Source: Darksidea phi (lineage: Eukaryota > Ascomycota > Dothideomycetes > Pleosporales > Lentitheciaceae). From it: 64,000 nucleotides of DNA. The stretch covers positions 1 to 64,000 of the forward strand of contig JASJFT010000115.1 of the NCBI GenBank assembly GCA_030770425.1, given 5' to 3'. The position numbers and the translations under genes were made by a program. This document shows positions 50,483 through 61,000 of this stretch, piece after piece. The notes beneath the pieces are model-generated. The model searched no databases. It had not been told where the DNA came from and saw only the letters and a program-made list of their open reading frames with translations. The first letter of the stretch is position 1, and each line of letters starts with the position of its first letter.

Positions 50483-53400
50483 TCAAACCGCGCGATCGAC
50501 TGGATTGAAATCTTTTTGGTCTCGATAGACGTCCTCTAGCTTTTGCCTTAACCGCCTAACGCTTGGATGCTGACCTCCGACGCGATCTTCTTTGCCACGT
50601 GCTGCTCGTGTATACAGGCTTATTGCTTCTTCAAAGCGTCGTTGCCGATGGTAGATATCCGCGAGGCCCGCTACTGCCCAGAGAGTTTCCTGGTGATTCT
50701 GGCCTAGCCGCTGCGCGTTGCTGACGATCGCTCGCTTGTACATCATCTCGGCCTCATTCAAACGACATAGCCTGGTATATGCCGAGGCGAGGTTAGCGAG
50801 TGTCCAGAGCGTCTGCGGGTGATCCTCTCCCAACTGTATTTCGCGCACCTCGAGAACTCTTTCGTAGATTTCTGCCGCTTCCGAATGTCGGCCTTGACCT
50901 CGGTAGTTGGATGCAAGATTATCAGCTGTCCACAGAGTGTCGAGGTGATCTTTGCCCAACTGAGCCTCTCGGCGAGCCAATGCCTCCCTATAAAGATTTT
51001 CGGCTTCAACATATTGAGCTTGATCATGTTCATTTCTGGCACCCTTATTGATGGTCATGGCCAGACTGTCCATCGTCCGAATAGTATCAAGGTGATCCGG
51101 CCCAAGACTCGTTTTGCGACTCTCGAGGACATGTTCCAGCATTGAGCGAGCTTCTGTAAACCGTGCTTGTGACTTGTACACGAGGGCCAATTTTTCCACA
51201 GTAAGTAGGGTATCTGGGTGCTCGGGACCAAGTTGCGGTTCTTGAATCTGCCGTACTTCCTCATACAGCGACATTGATTCACTGAGTTTACCCAGGTGGT
51301 AGGTGACTTCAGCGAGACTGAGCTTCACCGGAGTGGTTTCAATACCAGCATCATGAAGCGCATTGCTGCTGACACCTAGGATTTGCTGATAAGTCTCGCG
51401 AGCCTCGCGGTACCTTCCACGGTTGCACCAGTACGCAGCTATGCTCGTACGTGTCGTTAACAGGTCGGCATTCTCGTGGTCCACCAACTCGCTGTACTTT
51501 GTCAGCGATAGGACATGCGAGATCAAGCCTTCGGACCGATGCCAAAACTTGGGCAGAGAAGGGTCTTCAATCTGACGAAATGCTGCGCAAGCAATTCTGA
51601 CCGCGCACCTAAACCATTGTGAATAGCTACCTTCGGATTCAAGAGCCACTTGAACCAAAGACTGGGTGAGATCGTGCATGTTATATGCTCCTACCTCGTG
51701 CGCCGACCGCCGTTTGATAAAAGAGAGCATCTGAAGTTGCTGCAACGCGCTTTGGAGCTGTACTTCAGAGGACGCCAGTTTGATCAATGATTCCGGCTGA
51801 CACGGTAGGGATGCATTTTTTTCCGGTTCCAAGTCTGAACCATCCATCGCGGCTCTCTTTTTGAAAAAAATGAACGGAATCTTGACCAGTTTTGATACAC
51901 ACCATCGTTTCCACTGCCGATGTTGTTCTGGATTTGAATGCTGCTCGGTTGGTTTAATCAAAGAACCCAGGGACTTAGCACCCGTTTTAATCGTTTCAAC
52001 TTCGATTTTGTCAGGATCCCAAAACACGAGTGTATTGAGCAAAGCGAGGACGTTGGGACTCGATTGCCTCAGCTTATGAAGATGGGACGCAAACATGGCT
52101 GAGATCGACTTCGCCTCGTAGGCTAGCGACAAGTCTTGCCAATTGATAATCTGTAGAGATTAGACACTTCGGTCGGCGGCAAAGTGAAATAAAGGTGTAA
52201 AATGGAACATACATGAGATTTCTGATTCCCTTGGTACAATTTCGTAAAGCCATCTATGGTCTGGGATGACTGGGTCATGAAAGACGCGGCGTGCTCAATG
52301 GCGAAAGGGAGACATCCAAGAGATGTAATCAAGTCGGCAACTTGGCGTCGGCTGGCGCTAGACATCGATTTTTCGTTAATTCCTGCCGATTTGAGGAAAA
52401 AGTTGATTGCGTCCTCTGCCGCTGGTGGTTCAAGTTCGAAAGAAAACTGCAGTCTTCCAGAAGTTTTGCAAACAGCTTGAGCGACAGCTTCGGTTCGTGT
52501 AGTGATGAGGATTGCACCTTGTTTGCCTTGTCGCGGCAAGTTTTCGCGAAGAAAATCAAGTGTCGTTACATCGACATTGTCGAGAACGAGAAGCCAACGG
52601 AGTATTCCGCTCACTTCAGGCTGTTCCAGCCATCGACGAGCTGCTATGACCCGTGCGGCCTGCTCTAGCTGGGATTGATCGGGATGGTCGATAAGATTCA
52701 GTAGCCTCGAGAAACTTTGCTGCAACTTTTCTACATTGCAGCAGGACACCCAGAACACAGCCGACACTGTTGGTTCCTCCAAAAACATTTTCGTATATCG
52801 TATCGCTAGTTGTGTCTTACCAACACCCGGTATACCCCAAATAGCACAGCGACCGGGTGCACTCTCTTCGCAGACCTGATGCGCATTTCGAATCAGACCC
52901 AGCTCTTGCTCACGCTCTATGAAGTGGATTGAGAGCAGATCAACAGGCGCATCATTGAGAGACGATGTGAAGGTTTTGAATGGCCGATTGTCGCTCATTG
53001 TGAACAACGAAGCCGTTCCGTCGTCTCTGGGCTGGGCTGGGCGGAGATTCTGTGTCTCTTGAATCTCTTTGCGCAGTCGAATTAGCGCCTTCTCCCGCCC
53101 TTCACCGTAGATGAGTGGCAAATGAACATCGAAGATGCCAAATAGACAGTATGCAGCGTCTTCTCGCCGTGTCGTCTCGCGATTCTTTGCCCATGACATC
53201 CGCTCATGAATGTCAAACTCATGCAAGGGCCGGTCTCCTCGAAGAGCTTCGAGAGCAATCCCTGTTATCTGATGAATGGCTTGCTCAAGCGATTTCTTGT
53301 CACCGAGAAGACAGCGCTCTTTGGAGAAGAACTCGACGGTTCGTGGAGCAATAAGTTCTTGAAGGGTCCAGCCCCGGGTGAACCATCGGCTTCTCCGAAA

Positions 53401-53793
53401 TGCCGACTCCCAAGGCAGCTGGTCGGGCTCGTTGACAGTGTCTAACGCAGGTGTTGAAACGTCTGACAGATACACATAGCATTTTGCCGCATTTGAGTAC
53501 CAAGAAAACATGGAGTTGATCGCCTCTGCGAGCTCGGTACTGTTCGATTTGTCGATACAACATGTGTCCACCCAAAAGTATTGCAGGCCATCTTTTTTAG
53601 CTTGTTCCCCACAGAATCGAATCTTCTCATAGCCAGCCTTGATCCTATCAGATGGGGTTTGTAGGTCTTTGAAAGTAACTTCATCAGTCTTCCGTGCCCA
53701 GGTATGTGAAAGGATTGCGTAGCGTGGAATATCCTCGATCAAGTCGTCGGTTGGGCTGAGCTCACCACGACCGTCAAATTTCAGAAGGCGCAT
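50483..53793 (-). CDS. HET-NB-ARC-TPR NOD-like receptor (two exons)
   Basis: Exons 52213-53793 and 50483-52150 flank a 62-bp intron (GTATGT donor, CTACAG acceptor, phase 0). The product is 1,082 aa. Residues 1-240 are a heterokaryon-incompatibility (HET) domain: YAILSHTW at 25-32, FWVDTCCID near 73-81, and the RGWTLQELIAP block near 140-150. A nucleotide-binding domain follows, with Walker A GIPGVGKT at 320-327, Walker B LLVLDN at 401-406, and a TTRTEAVA sensor-like segment. The C-terminal half is a series of kinesin-light-chain-type tetratricopeptide repeats of about 42 residues (ALV-Y..QARFTEA, LGxDHLDTL). In fungi such proteins act in non-self recognition and regulated cell death; the N-terminal HET domain is the executor. 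All motifs look intact. Confidence 0.92.
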
Positions 53794-54975
53794 CGTATTG
53801 ACGTTGAACGTTGTAGCAAATTGAGAATCGCAGCTGAAGCAGATGAGAACTAATAGATATCGTACCGCTTAAAGTTTGCTTTGCCAGTATTTTGAAGCTT
53901 TTCGCGCGGAGTAGGCTGAGCGTAGTCGGCTGCGAGGAGAGCTTCTGGTAGTGGACTGAGCTCCTCACGTGACCTCGCTAGCCACCTGTATTTAGCTTTT
54001 TGCCATAGTATCAATGCACCCAAGTTTCTCACTCTCTGACAACATGCGCGGATGTCCACGGCCCCCGCCGTGGATATCTCCCTCTCCGCCGGCTGCTCGC
54101 TAAGCTTGCTGCTGATTGCCCATGCACCTGCCGTATTGATCCGTACCGTTACGCCTGGCCTCTGCCTATTGGTCCCGCCCCAGTTGCGCCCCTTCTTGGC
54201 CCTGCTGACGCTGTATTGTGCCCCGTATCGTTCCTCCTTTGTGGCCTAGTCGCTGAACGCCCGCGCTGTGGATATCCTCGCTCGCCCGCCTGCGCGATGC
54301 CCTCCATGGTTTTTCAAACATGGAGAGGACAAAGAGGACATAGCTATATTTATTAGTACAGTGACGTGGAAAACACACAAGGAGCAAGTATACATATAAG
54401 GAGAACAGCAATCTGTAGGAGTGTTGATGTGCAGAGTAATCCTCCATAGGAGTGAGTTAATGTTAATCTTGGGCCAACTAGCTGTGAAACTATGCGTCGC
54501 TGCCGCAACACATACGGGACCATGACACTAGCCAGGGCTAAAAGTAGAATAGCGCACCTGCGTAGGAGCAGCAGCTCTACGATACCGACGATGATTCGGG
54601 CTCCCGTATCAACACCGTAAACGCTTACGGAGCCCTGCACCATTGTCGCCGCCGTGGGAAGTTGGCACAGATCCGCCCCTTCAGCCCAAACACTTCTGCG
54701 TGCAGTTAACAACCGCTGCATTCGCTTAACGGCTATATAGACCGCGTCGTAAGCATGGCCTATCTCCCTAGAGCTGCTACGAATTAAGCCTCATGCGTCT
54801 TATTAGCCGATAGATTAAGCTTTTATTTAAATGAGTGAAGTGATTCAAAACTATAAGAGGTCTGCCTGCCTCTTCTGACCCAGCCGAGCCCCGACGGATG
54901 AGGAGTAGTGAAACACTGCATTCTTCTACATACATATCTTGGGAAATGTTGACTGATATCCCCAGGATAAGCAGC
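53794..54975. other. Intergenic region, promoter of the NLR gene and unassigned DNA
   Basis: This 1.18-kb gap is the upstream region of the minus-strand NLR gene and the downstream flank of the A-T-R gene. At 54353-54721 (minus) there is a 122-aa open frame with two hydrophobic stretches (about residues 42-72 and 100-120). It could be a decayed membrane-protein gene, but I see no family signature and do not call it. GTGGATATC occurs at 54070 and 54267 in similar GC-rich contexts, hinting at a small duplication. Confidence 0.4.
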
Positions 54976-55653
54976 TCACCAAGTATTTTCTCCTCTTTGG
55001 ACTTCCTTATAGGCCCAAGAGCTACTGGAAAACTCCATAATAGCCGTACATATAACACGTGGCAAGCCCGCGGCTTCCGCTACTTCGATCCACTGTTGTA
55101 TATCGACCTCCTCGACACTGACGCCGCCCTCATGCAAAAAGTCAGCAAGTCGATTGATTGGAGACTTTCGATCACCGCACACATGTATAATAGTTAGTCC
55201 CCCGGCCATCCCGTGCGCGGATGAGACACATCTCGACGCAATCGCGCCGGAAATAGTCTGTAGGTTTACGAAATCGACGTCGCCAGACCAGTTGCTGAAG
55301 CAGGGAACTTTCTTGATTAGTTCAGAAAAAGAAAGTATAGCGCCTAGCAGGTCTTTGTACCTTCTTTCTACCCCGATATTCTGTGACATGGCACCTTGTA
55401 CAATGTTTGAAGGTCGATACACGTACACTGGGACGCCCAGCTGAGCACAGGCGCGCTCTAGATATCTCTCTGAGGCATATTTAGATGCGATGTATCCCGG
55501 GGTCCCCATAGTTGGTGGAGGTAAATGTGATGCAGGAACTGGCTTAAGGAGCGGGTGATCTTCGCTCGAAGTTTCAGGCAATAGTTGCGCCAATCCAGTG
55601 GTCGAAACGTAATGTATCGGTATCTTTCGTGGCATACCCATGCGAAGAAAGTA
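54976..55653 (-). pseudogene. C-terminal part of the thioester reductase (R) domain, out of frame with its N-terminal part
   Basis: The frame is open from 55653 and its first Met is at 55641, giving 221 aa from that Met. It continues the reductase exactly where the upstream frame leaves it: LTSTK in one frame, then YFLRMGMPRKIPIHYVS in the next. The catalytic residues of this short-chain-dehydrogenase-like domain are here: YVSTTG (Thr/Ser) and GYIASKYASE with Tyr50 and Lys54 of this frame. Substrate-side segments follow up to a normal stop. With one base fewer at 55654-55655 the domain would be complete. It could be a real frameshift mutation or an assembly error. Confidence 0.75.
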
Positions 55654-58051
55654 CCTTTGTTGAGGTCAAATTGACAGCTCGTAGACTCGGATAATCTTTG
55701 AGGAATGAGACGTCCGCCCCGTTGTGGATGATGGCATCCACACTGCCAGATAACTCATGGAACAGTGTTTCTGACAGACCGAGTAGAGGATCAGAAAGAT
55801 CTCCTGCTTGAATTTTGATCTTAGACAAGTGCTCGGGCGTGGATGGCACGTCGTAGGTACGTGCATTAGAACGTCGGCGCGTTGCGATACAGACAACGAT
55901 GAAGACAGCAGGGTTTGCCACAAGATCAGCGAGAATCGCATTGCCGAGATAGCCGAAAGCACCGGACAAAACGACCCGGAGGCCTTCACCTGGCATTTTC
56001 GTTCGGGTCAGTTCCTGGATCGAAGATTTTAGATCCATGACCTCTTTCTCTATTGCCGTCTCCAAATCCCAGTCAATTGAGAAAGTAGGATTCCTCGCTG
56101 TAGATTCGCCAGATTCGCCAGATTCGCGTGATATCCTCCTAACCATCCCTTCAAGCGAGCTGGAAGCAAACAGATCTTTCAGCGGAATGATGACGTGGAA
56201 CTCGTTGGATATCGAATTCTGGAGCTCGACAAGAAGTAGTGAAGAGCCTCCCACAGCGAAGAAGTCGGTCGACTTGAAGATTCGCAGAGGCGCGAGCTTG
56301 TCATGAGACAGTAATTGTAGCCATAGACTGCGTAGTACGCATTCTGAAGCTGTCAGCTCTTCGTCATATGCAGAATCAGGGCGATCTCGTTCCCGCTGTA
56401 TAACCATGTTTTTCATCGCGGCACGATCGACTTTCCCATTTGTGTTCCGAGGGAATTCGCTCAGAGGAACAAAGACTGTTGGTCTCATATACTCTGGCTC
56501 CGGGAGCTCGATAAGGATATTTCGACAAACGTCGTCAGCGTTCGCTGGTGCCTCTGTTCCATTGAAGATCACGAAGCAGGCTAGGAATGCTGGGTCGCCT
56601 CTTTGAACAACAACGGCTTCGCGAATAACTCCGCGGGAAATCGTCACGACGCTGCTCTCAATGCTCTCCAGGTCTACGCGCATACCTCGTAATTTGATCT
56701 GTTGGTCGCCATCGATGCGACCAAGTGGAACGAGAGACCCATCCGCAAGCATTCTGCCCCGGTCACCGGAGCGATAAAGGCGGCGCATGCTTACAATAGG
56801 TCTATTTTGCCCTATATCACAGTATGGATTTTCCAAGAATTTCTGTCTGGTCACTTCTTCCATGTTATGATAGCCTGGACTGACACCAAGTCCGCCGATG
56901 TATACCTCTCCCGGGAAGCCAAGTGGTACTGGCCGCCCAATGTCATCCATGATGAAGGTTAGATAATATGGCAACGGGGGACCGACATGTAGGATATCAC
57001 CAGAGGTGTTTGTGTCCACGAATTCGTCTCCTTCATCTTCGTGGTAGTGAATCTTTGACAGATGGGATATAATTGTTGTTTCAGCGGGCCCGTACGCATT
57101 CACGAGTTCCACTCCACAATTCAGCTTGCGAAATTCTCCTTTCAGCTGCGTCGTCAATCGCTCCCCGGCACTGATTGCGAATCGCCAGTTTCGACAGTGT
57201 TGCAGGTCTGCATGGCCGAATCGAAGCAAGACAGAATACTCTGATGGGACGCAGAACGTGAATGTCACATCCTCAGAACATAACAGGCGCGATAGCTCGA
57301 GAGCGTCACCTCTTTGCTCTCGTCTAGAGATGACTAGAGTACCTCCCCCAGTCAGTGCCACCGCGACCTGCGCAATGGAAAGGTCGAAGCCGAGTGAGCT
57401 TTGTTGTAGGACGACCTCTTTTCCCAAGGCCAGCCGCTCCTGCATTCCAGAGATACAGGTGACGAGGTTTAGGTGCGAAATTGTTACGCCTTTGGGCCGC
57501 CCGGTCGTTCCACTCGTATAAAGGATAAGTGCAAGCGATTCCGGATCGATCATATAGTCGTGTCTGCGGTCCTTGTATTCTCGATCATCCTCACCATCAG
57601 GCGTGCGAAACCCGACATCGATAAGGGAAGCTCCTCCAGCATGGACTTTGTTGACTACCTCTTCAGACTTGCTGTGGAATAAGATACCTGATGGTTTGCA
57701 TTCCCGAATGACAGCGTCAATTCTCGGCACAGGGTTAGAAAGGTCCATCGGTACACATATCGCAGGGTAAGCCCAGATTGCCAGTAGCGCGCAGATAGCC
57801 TCGGCAGATGGTTCACAAAGCACAGCGACAGGCGAAAGAGGTTCGATGGTTTCTTCCCGCATCTGTGCAATTATCTCGCGGACTCTTCGTCCAAAAGAGC
57901 GGTAAGACATATGCGTACCGTACCCGTCTTTGATGGCGATATCATCCGGAGCTGCTTGCACTTGAGCATTTATAGACCTCCACAAAGTGTCGGAGCTGTC
58001 ATTCCGGACGATGGCTGGCATTTGAGAAAACTGCATGCTCTCTTCGATCAT
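55574..58051 (-). CDS. Adenylation-thiolation-reductase (NRPS-like) half of the hybrid synthase
   Basis: The 825-aa frame starts MIEESMQ, overlapping the PKS stop. Adenylation domain motifs are all present: A3 YTSGTTGRPKG (178-188), A4 FDLS (222-225) with the Asp that contacts the amino group in amino-acid-activating domains, A5 NAYGPAETT (318-326), A7 YRSGD (426-430), A8 GRIDGDQQIKLRG (from 444), A10 NGKVDR (538-543). The carrier domain has FFAVGGSSLL (597-606), phosphopantetheine Ser604. A reductase domain begins with the NADPH loop SGAFGYLG (696-703). The last about 25 residues after LTSTK (795-799) are frameshifted nonsense. The frame is also open upstream of the ATG, into the end of the PKS. 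Expected role: activate a carboxylic acid (probably an amino acid), load it on the carrier and release the product as an aldehyde or alcohol. Confidence 0.88.
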   Translation of the reverse strand: MIEESMQFSQMPAIVRNDSSDTLWRSINAQVQAAPDDIAIKDGYGTHMSYRSFGRRVREIIAQMREETIEPLSPVAVLCEPSAEAICALLAIWAYPAICVPMDLSNPVPRIDAVIRECKPSGILFHSKSEEVVNKVHAGGASLIDVGFRTPDGEDDREYKDRRHDYMIDPESLALILYTSGTTGRPKGVTISHLNLVTCISGMQERLALGKEVVLQQSSLGFDLSIAQVAVALTGGGTLVISRREQRGDALELSRLLCSEDVTFTFCVPSEYSVLLRFGHADLQHCRNWRFAISAGERLTTQLKGEFRKLNCGVELVNAYGPAETTIISHLSKIHYHEDEGDEFVDTNTSGDILHVGPPLPYYLTFIMDDIGRPVPLGFPGEVYIGGLGVSPGYHNMEEVTRQKFLENPYCDIGQNRPIVSMRRLYRSGDRGRMLADGSLVPLGRIDGDQQIKLRGMRVDLESIESSVVTISRGVIREAVVVQRGDPAFLACFVIFNGTEAPANADDVCRNILIELPEPEYMRPTVFVPLSEFPRNTNGKVDRAAMKNMVIQRERDRPDSAYDEELTASECVLRSLWLQLLSHDKLAPLRIFKSTDFFAVGGSSLLLVELQNSISNEFHVIIPLKDLFASSSLEGMVRRISRESGESGESTARNPTFSIDWDLETAIEKEVMDLKSSIQELTRTKMPGEGLRVVLSGAFGYLGNAILADLVANPAVFIVVCIATRRRSNARTYDVPSTPEHLSKIKIQAGDLSDPLLGLSETLFHELSGSVDAIIHNGADVSFLKDYPSLRAVNLTSTKVLSSHGYATKDTDTLRFDHWIGATIA

Positions 58052-61000
58052 GGCCGGGCTGAAAACCTCGCCTGAGACAAAATGGTCGACATGGAGTGCG
58101 GCATACCATCCACCGCATCACGCTCCACTCTATCGATGCCAGAAAATCCTGGACGCAGTAACAGGTTGTTCCATTCTCCCTCTGTTACCGTCGCGCCGTG
58201 AGGACGGCCATCATCGGCGCCGAGCCACCACCCAGGAAGACAGGAGATAGGGAGGCGATTCCTCAACCACTCGCCCGTAATCTCCATGAGTAAGAGGTAA
58301 CCCCCCGGTCTAAGCAGCTTCCGAACATTCTCTAGCGTCGTCTTCAAAACGCGTGTCGCGTGCAGAACATTCGACGCGACGATGAGATCGAACGAGTGCG
58401 GCTCGAACCCCTGCGGAACGGGATCCCCCTCGATATTCAGAATCTTGTACGTGGCTTTATCCGAATTCAGGATGGGTTTTGCGCGTTCGAAAAATCCCGC
58501 AGACACGTCGGTGTAGAAGTATTCGTCGTAGTGATCGCCCATAGCATCGCTCATGGCTCTTGTCGTGGCACCTGTCCCCGCGCCAATCTCCAGTATCCTC
58601 ATGTTAGGGTAGCGATGGACGATCTGACTTGCTATCCTCCCAACGTGAATGTTACATTCGTTGAAACCCATGCCCTCGATGTATTGCCTGGACAGCATGT
58701 CGTTCTGCTGCAAGACCTCTAGTGGCATTTTCGTCTCGCGGAAGAACTCGACAAGATTTGAACCGACCGCACGGATAATTTGGATATCGACTTCATCTGC
58801 GAAAGGGCTGGCGAGTACATCCAGCACATCCTCGGTGTCATTAACCCACTTGGGATCATACGTCGGACAACGGCCCTGTTCGAGGCGCGGCAGTGTAAAA
58901 TCCGTGAAAGCCAGCAGCTGTCTCAAGTGCCACTTAAGCGACGCCTCCTCTTCTTTCCCAATCTGGGACCGTAGCTTCTTCAGATACATGTAAGAGTATC
59001 GCTCACAGATTGCAGCCAGTTGCCGAATGTCTGCAACGTCTTTTGAAGGAGACGGCTGCACCTCCATTGAACTCGGGCAATCGCATTTCCACGCGACCTT
59101 TGCAAATAGCCGGCGATCATTCGTGGGCGACGGGGGTTCAATTGCAGTACAGACGACGCCTTCAAGCTGGAACCGCATACCTCCCTGAGCATCAAAAGCC
59201 TCAACGTCTCCCTCTAGATCCTGCGCAGAAGCCCTTGTGATGTAACTATCCACGAAAGACGTGCTCTGATCGGTAGGTCTCGCAGATCTGAGGTTGAAAT
59301 GTGCCTTGCGAACAGCAGTAGGCAGGTACGCCGTCCAGAATGACCCATCGTTGGGCGCTGCATACGCTCCCAACAGCCCCTGTAGGCACGCGTCCATAAA
59401 TCCAGGGTGCATCGCCATATTCGTTGCGCCTTCAGCGTACCCGACATGCATGACCTCAGTTTGCGCTAGACGGCTTTTCCGACGCATGGAGGTTACACCT
59501 CTGAAGGTGCCGGTATAGTCCAGGCCAACTCTCGACATGGCCTCATAGAACTGTTCCACGTCCACATCGAGGAGATATTCTGGCGATCTCTCGCGCTGGG
59601 GAAACGGTCCGCCCGCCGAAGTGGTGAGAATCACAGTGACGCCCCCCGAGAAATGCTTCACCATCTCACTAGAATTCTGCTGCGTCTCCGCATAGAGGGT
59701 AAACCGCGCGTGCACAGATCCCGAACTATCCTCGCGACCGGCTTCTTTAGTAAGCGCAAACATTGTTTCGACGCCCGACGACGCCTCCTCCAGCGTGATA
59801 GCGTTGAGAATCTGCAGATCGTGCAGCGTCACGGCGTCAACCTGTGCGCCTTGCGCGAGAGCAAGCGCCGCCTCCACAGCCATCAAGATATACCCCGCCG
59901 CAGGGAAGAGTATCTGATTTTGAAAGCGGTGGCCTGATGTCCAAGGGAGCTCGTTGGCACGGAGAATGTTCGACCAACGCATTGCGTCTTTGTTGTCGTC
60001 TGGCATCCTCGAACCCAACAGGTCGTGGATGCCTGTATCGCGCGATCGAAATCGTTGAGACGTGCGTGACTCCTTCCAGAACACTGTGCTATGATCCCAA
60101 GAGTATGTTGGAAAGTCCCTGAGGTAGCGCGGCCTCGGAATACCCTGGAACAGGTCTGGATATCGTCTGAGATTTCTGGGAAGCGAGGAAGAGTTCGCTA
60201 TGACGAAGCCCAGCATCGAAGAGATGGCCTCGCTATCATTGCAACCCCGACTCAGCGTCCCATGATATGGGATCGACTGTCCCAATACGCCCTTCATCGT
60301 TTGCTTCCATGGTCCGGAGAGCGCAGGATGGGGCCCAATCTCCAGTGCGAAATCGAGCGACGCCTCTGCCCGCAACGCAAGCTGCAAGCCCTGCCTAAAC
60401 AGCACAGGCCTCTCCATATTTTCAACCCAATAGCGACCGTCCATAGTCTGTATAACCCCCTCTCTCGATCCTTCGGCAACATGAACAGTCGATATCCACG
60501 TACACGTAGGATCTCTCGGGCGAATCCTACACTCCCGAAGGGACTTCAAGCACGGCCCAGCGCACGGCAGCATATGATGAGAGTGATATGCCTTTTCGAC
60601 GCGCAAGACCCTACAAAAGATGTTCTCCCTCTTGAGCGCATCCGCAGCTTCAACTATCGCGTCCTCATCTCCCGAAAGGGTTGTGCTTCCCGGGCCGTTC
60701 TCCGCTGCAACGACGAGCCGTCCTGTCCACTGATCCTGAGCGCAGAAGACCTTGCCTTGGCTTAACGTCAGGCCCGTAGCCATCATGCCTCCGTTCTCGT
60801 GTTCTACCCCGGCAGCGAGATGGCTGTGTAATCCGCGGTAGTAAGCGATGGAGATGGCTTCTCTCGCAGTGATGATGTCCGCGGCGTAGGCTGCTGCAAT
60901 TTCGCCTGACGAATGGCCTATAATGGTGCTGAAGACGAGACCGGCGCTACAGCAGAGATCGACGAGTGCGAGCTGCACAGCAGTGCAGATTGGCTGGGAG

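Noticed and set aside
54353..54721. 122-aa minus-strand hydrophobic frame
   Set aside because: Two hydrophobic stretches only. It could be a decayed membrane protein, but evidence is too thin to call a gene.
55620..55655. Short intron repairing the reductase frame
   Set aside because: The only candidate would be about 31-34 nt and would remove conserved residues on both sides of the junction.
58066..58101. 35-nt intron joining the PKS to the A-T-R frame
   Set aside because: Splice signals exist, but the intron would be shorter than typical fungal introns and would delete conserved methyltransferase residues; a one-base lesion is simpler.
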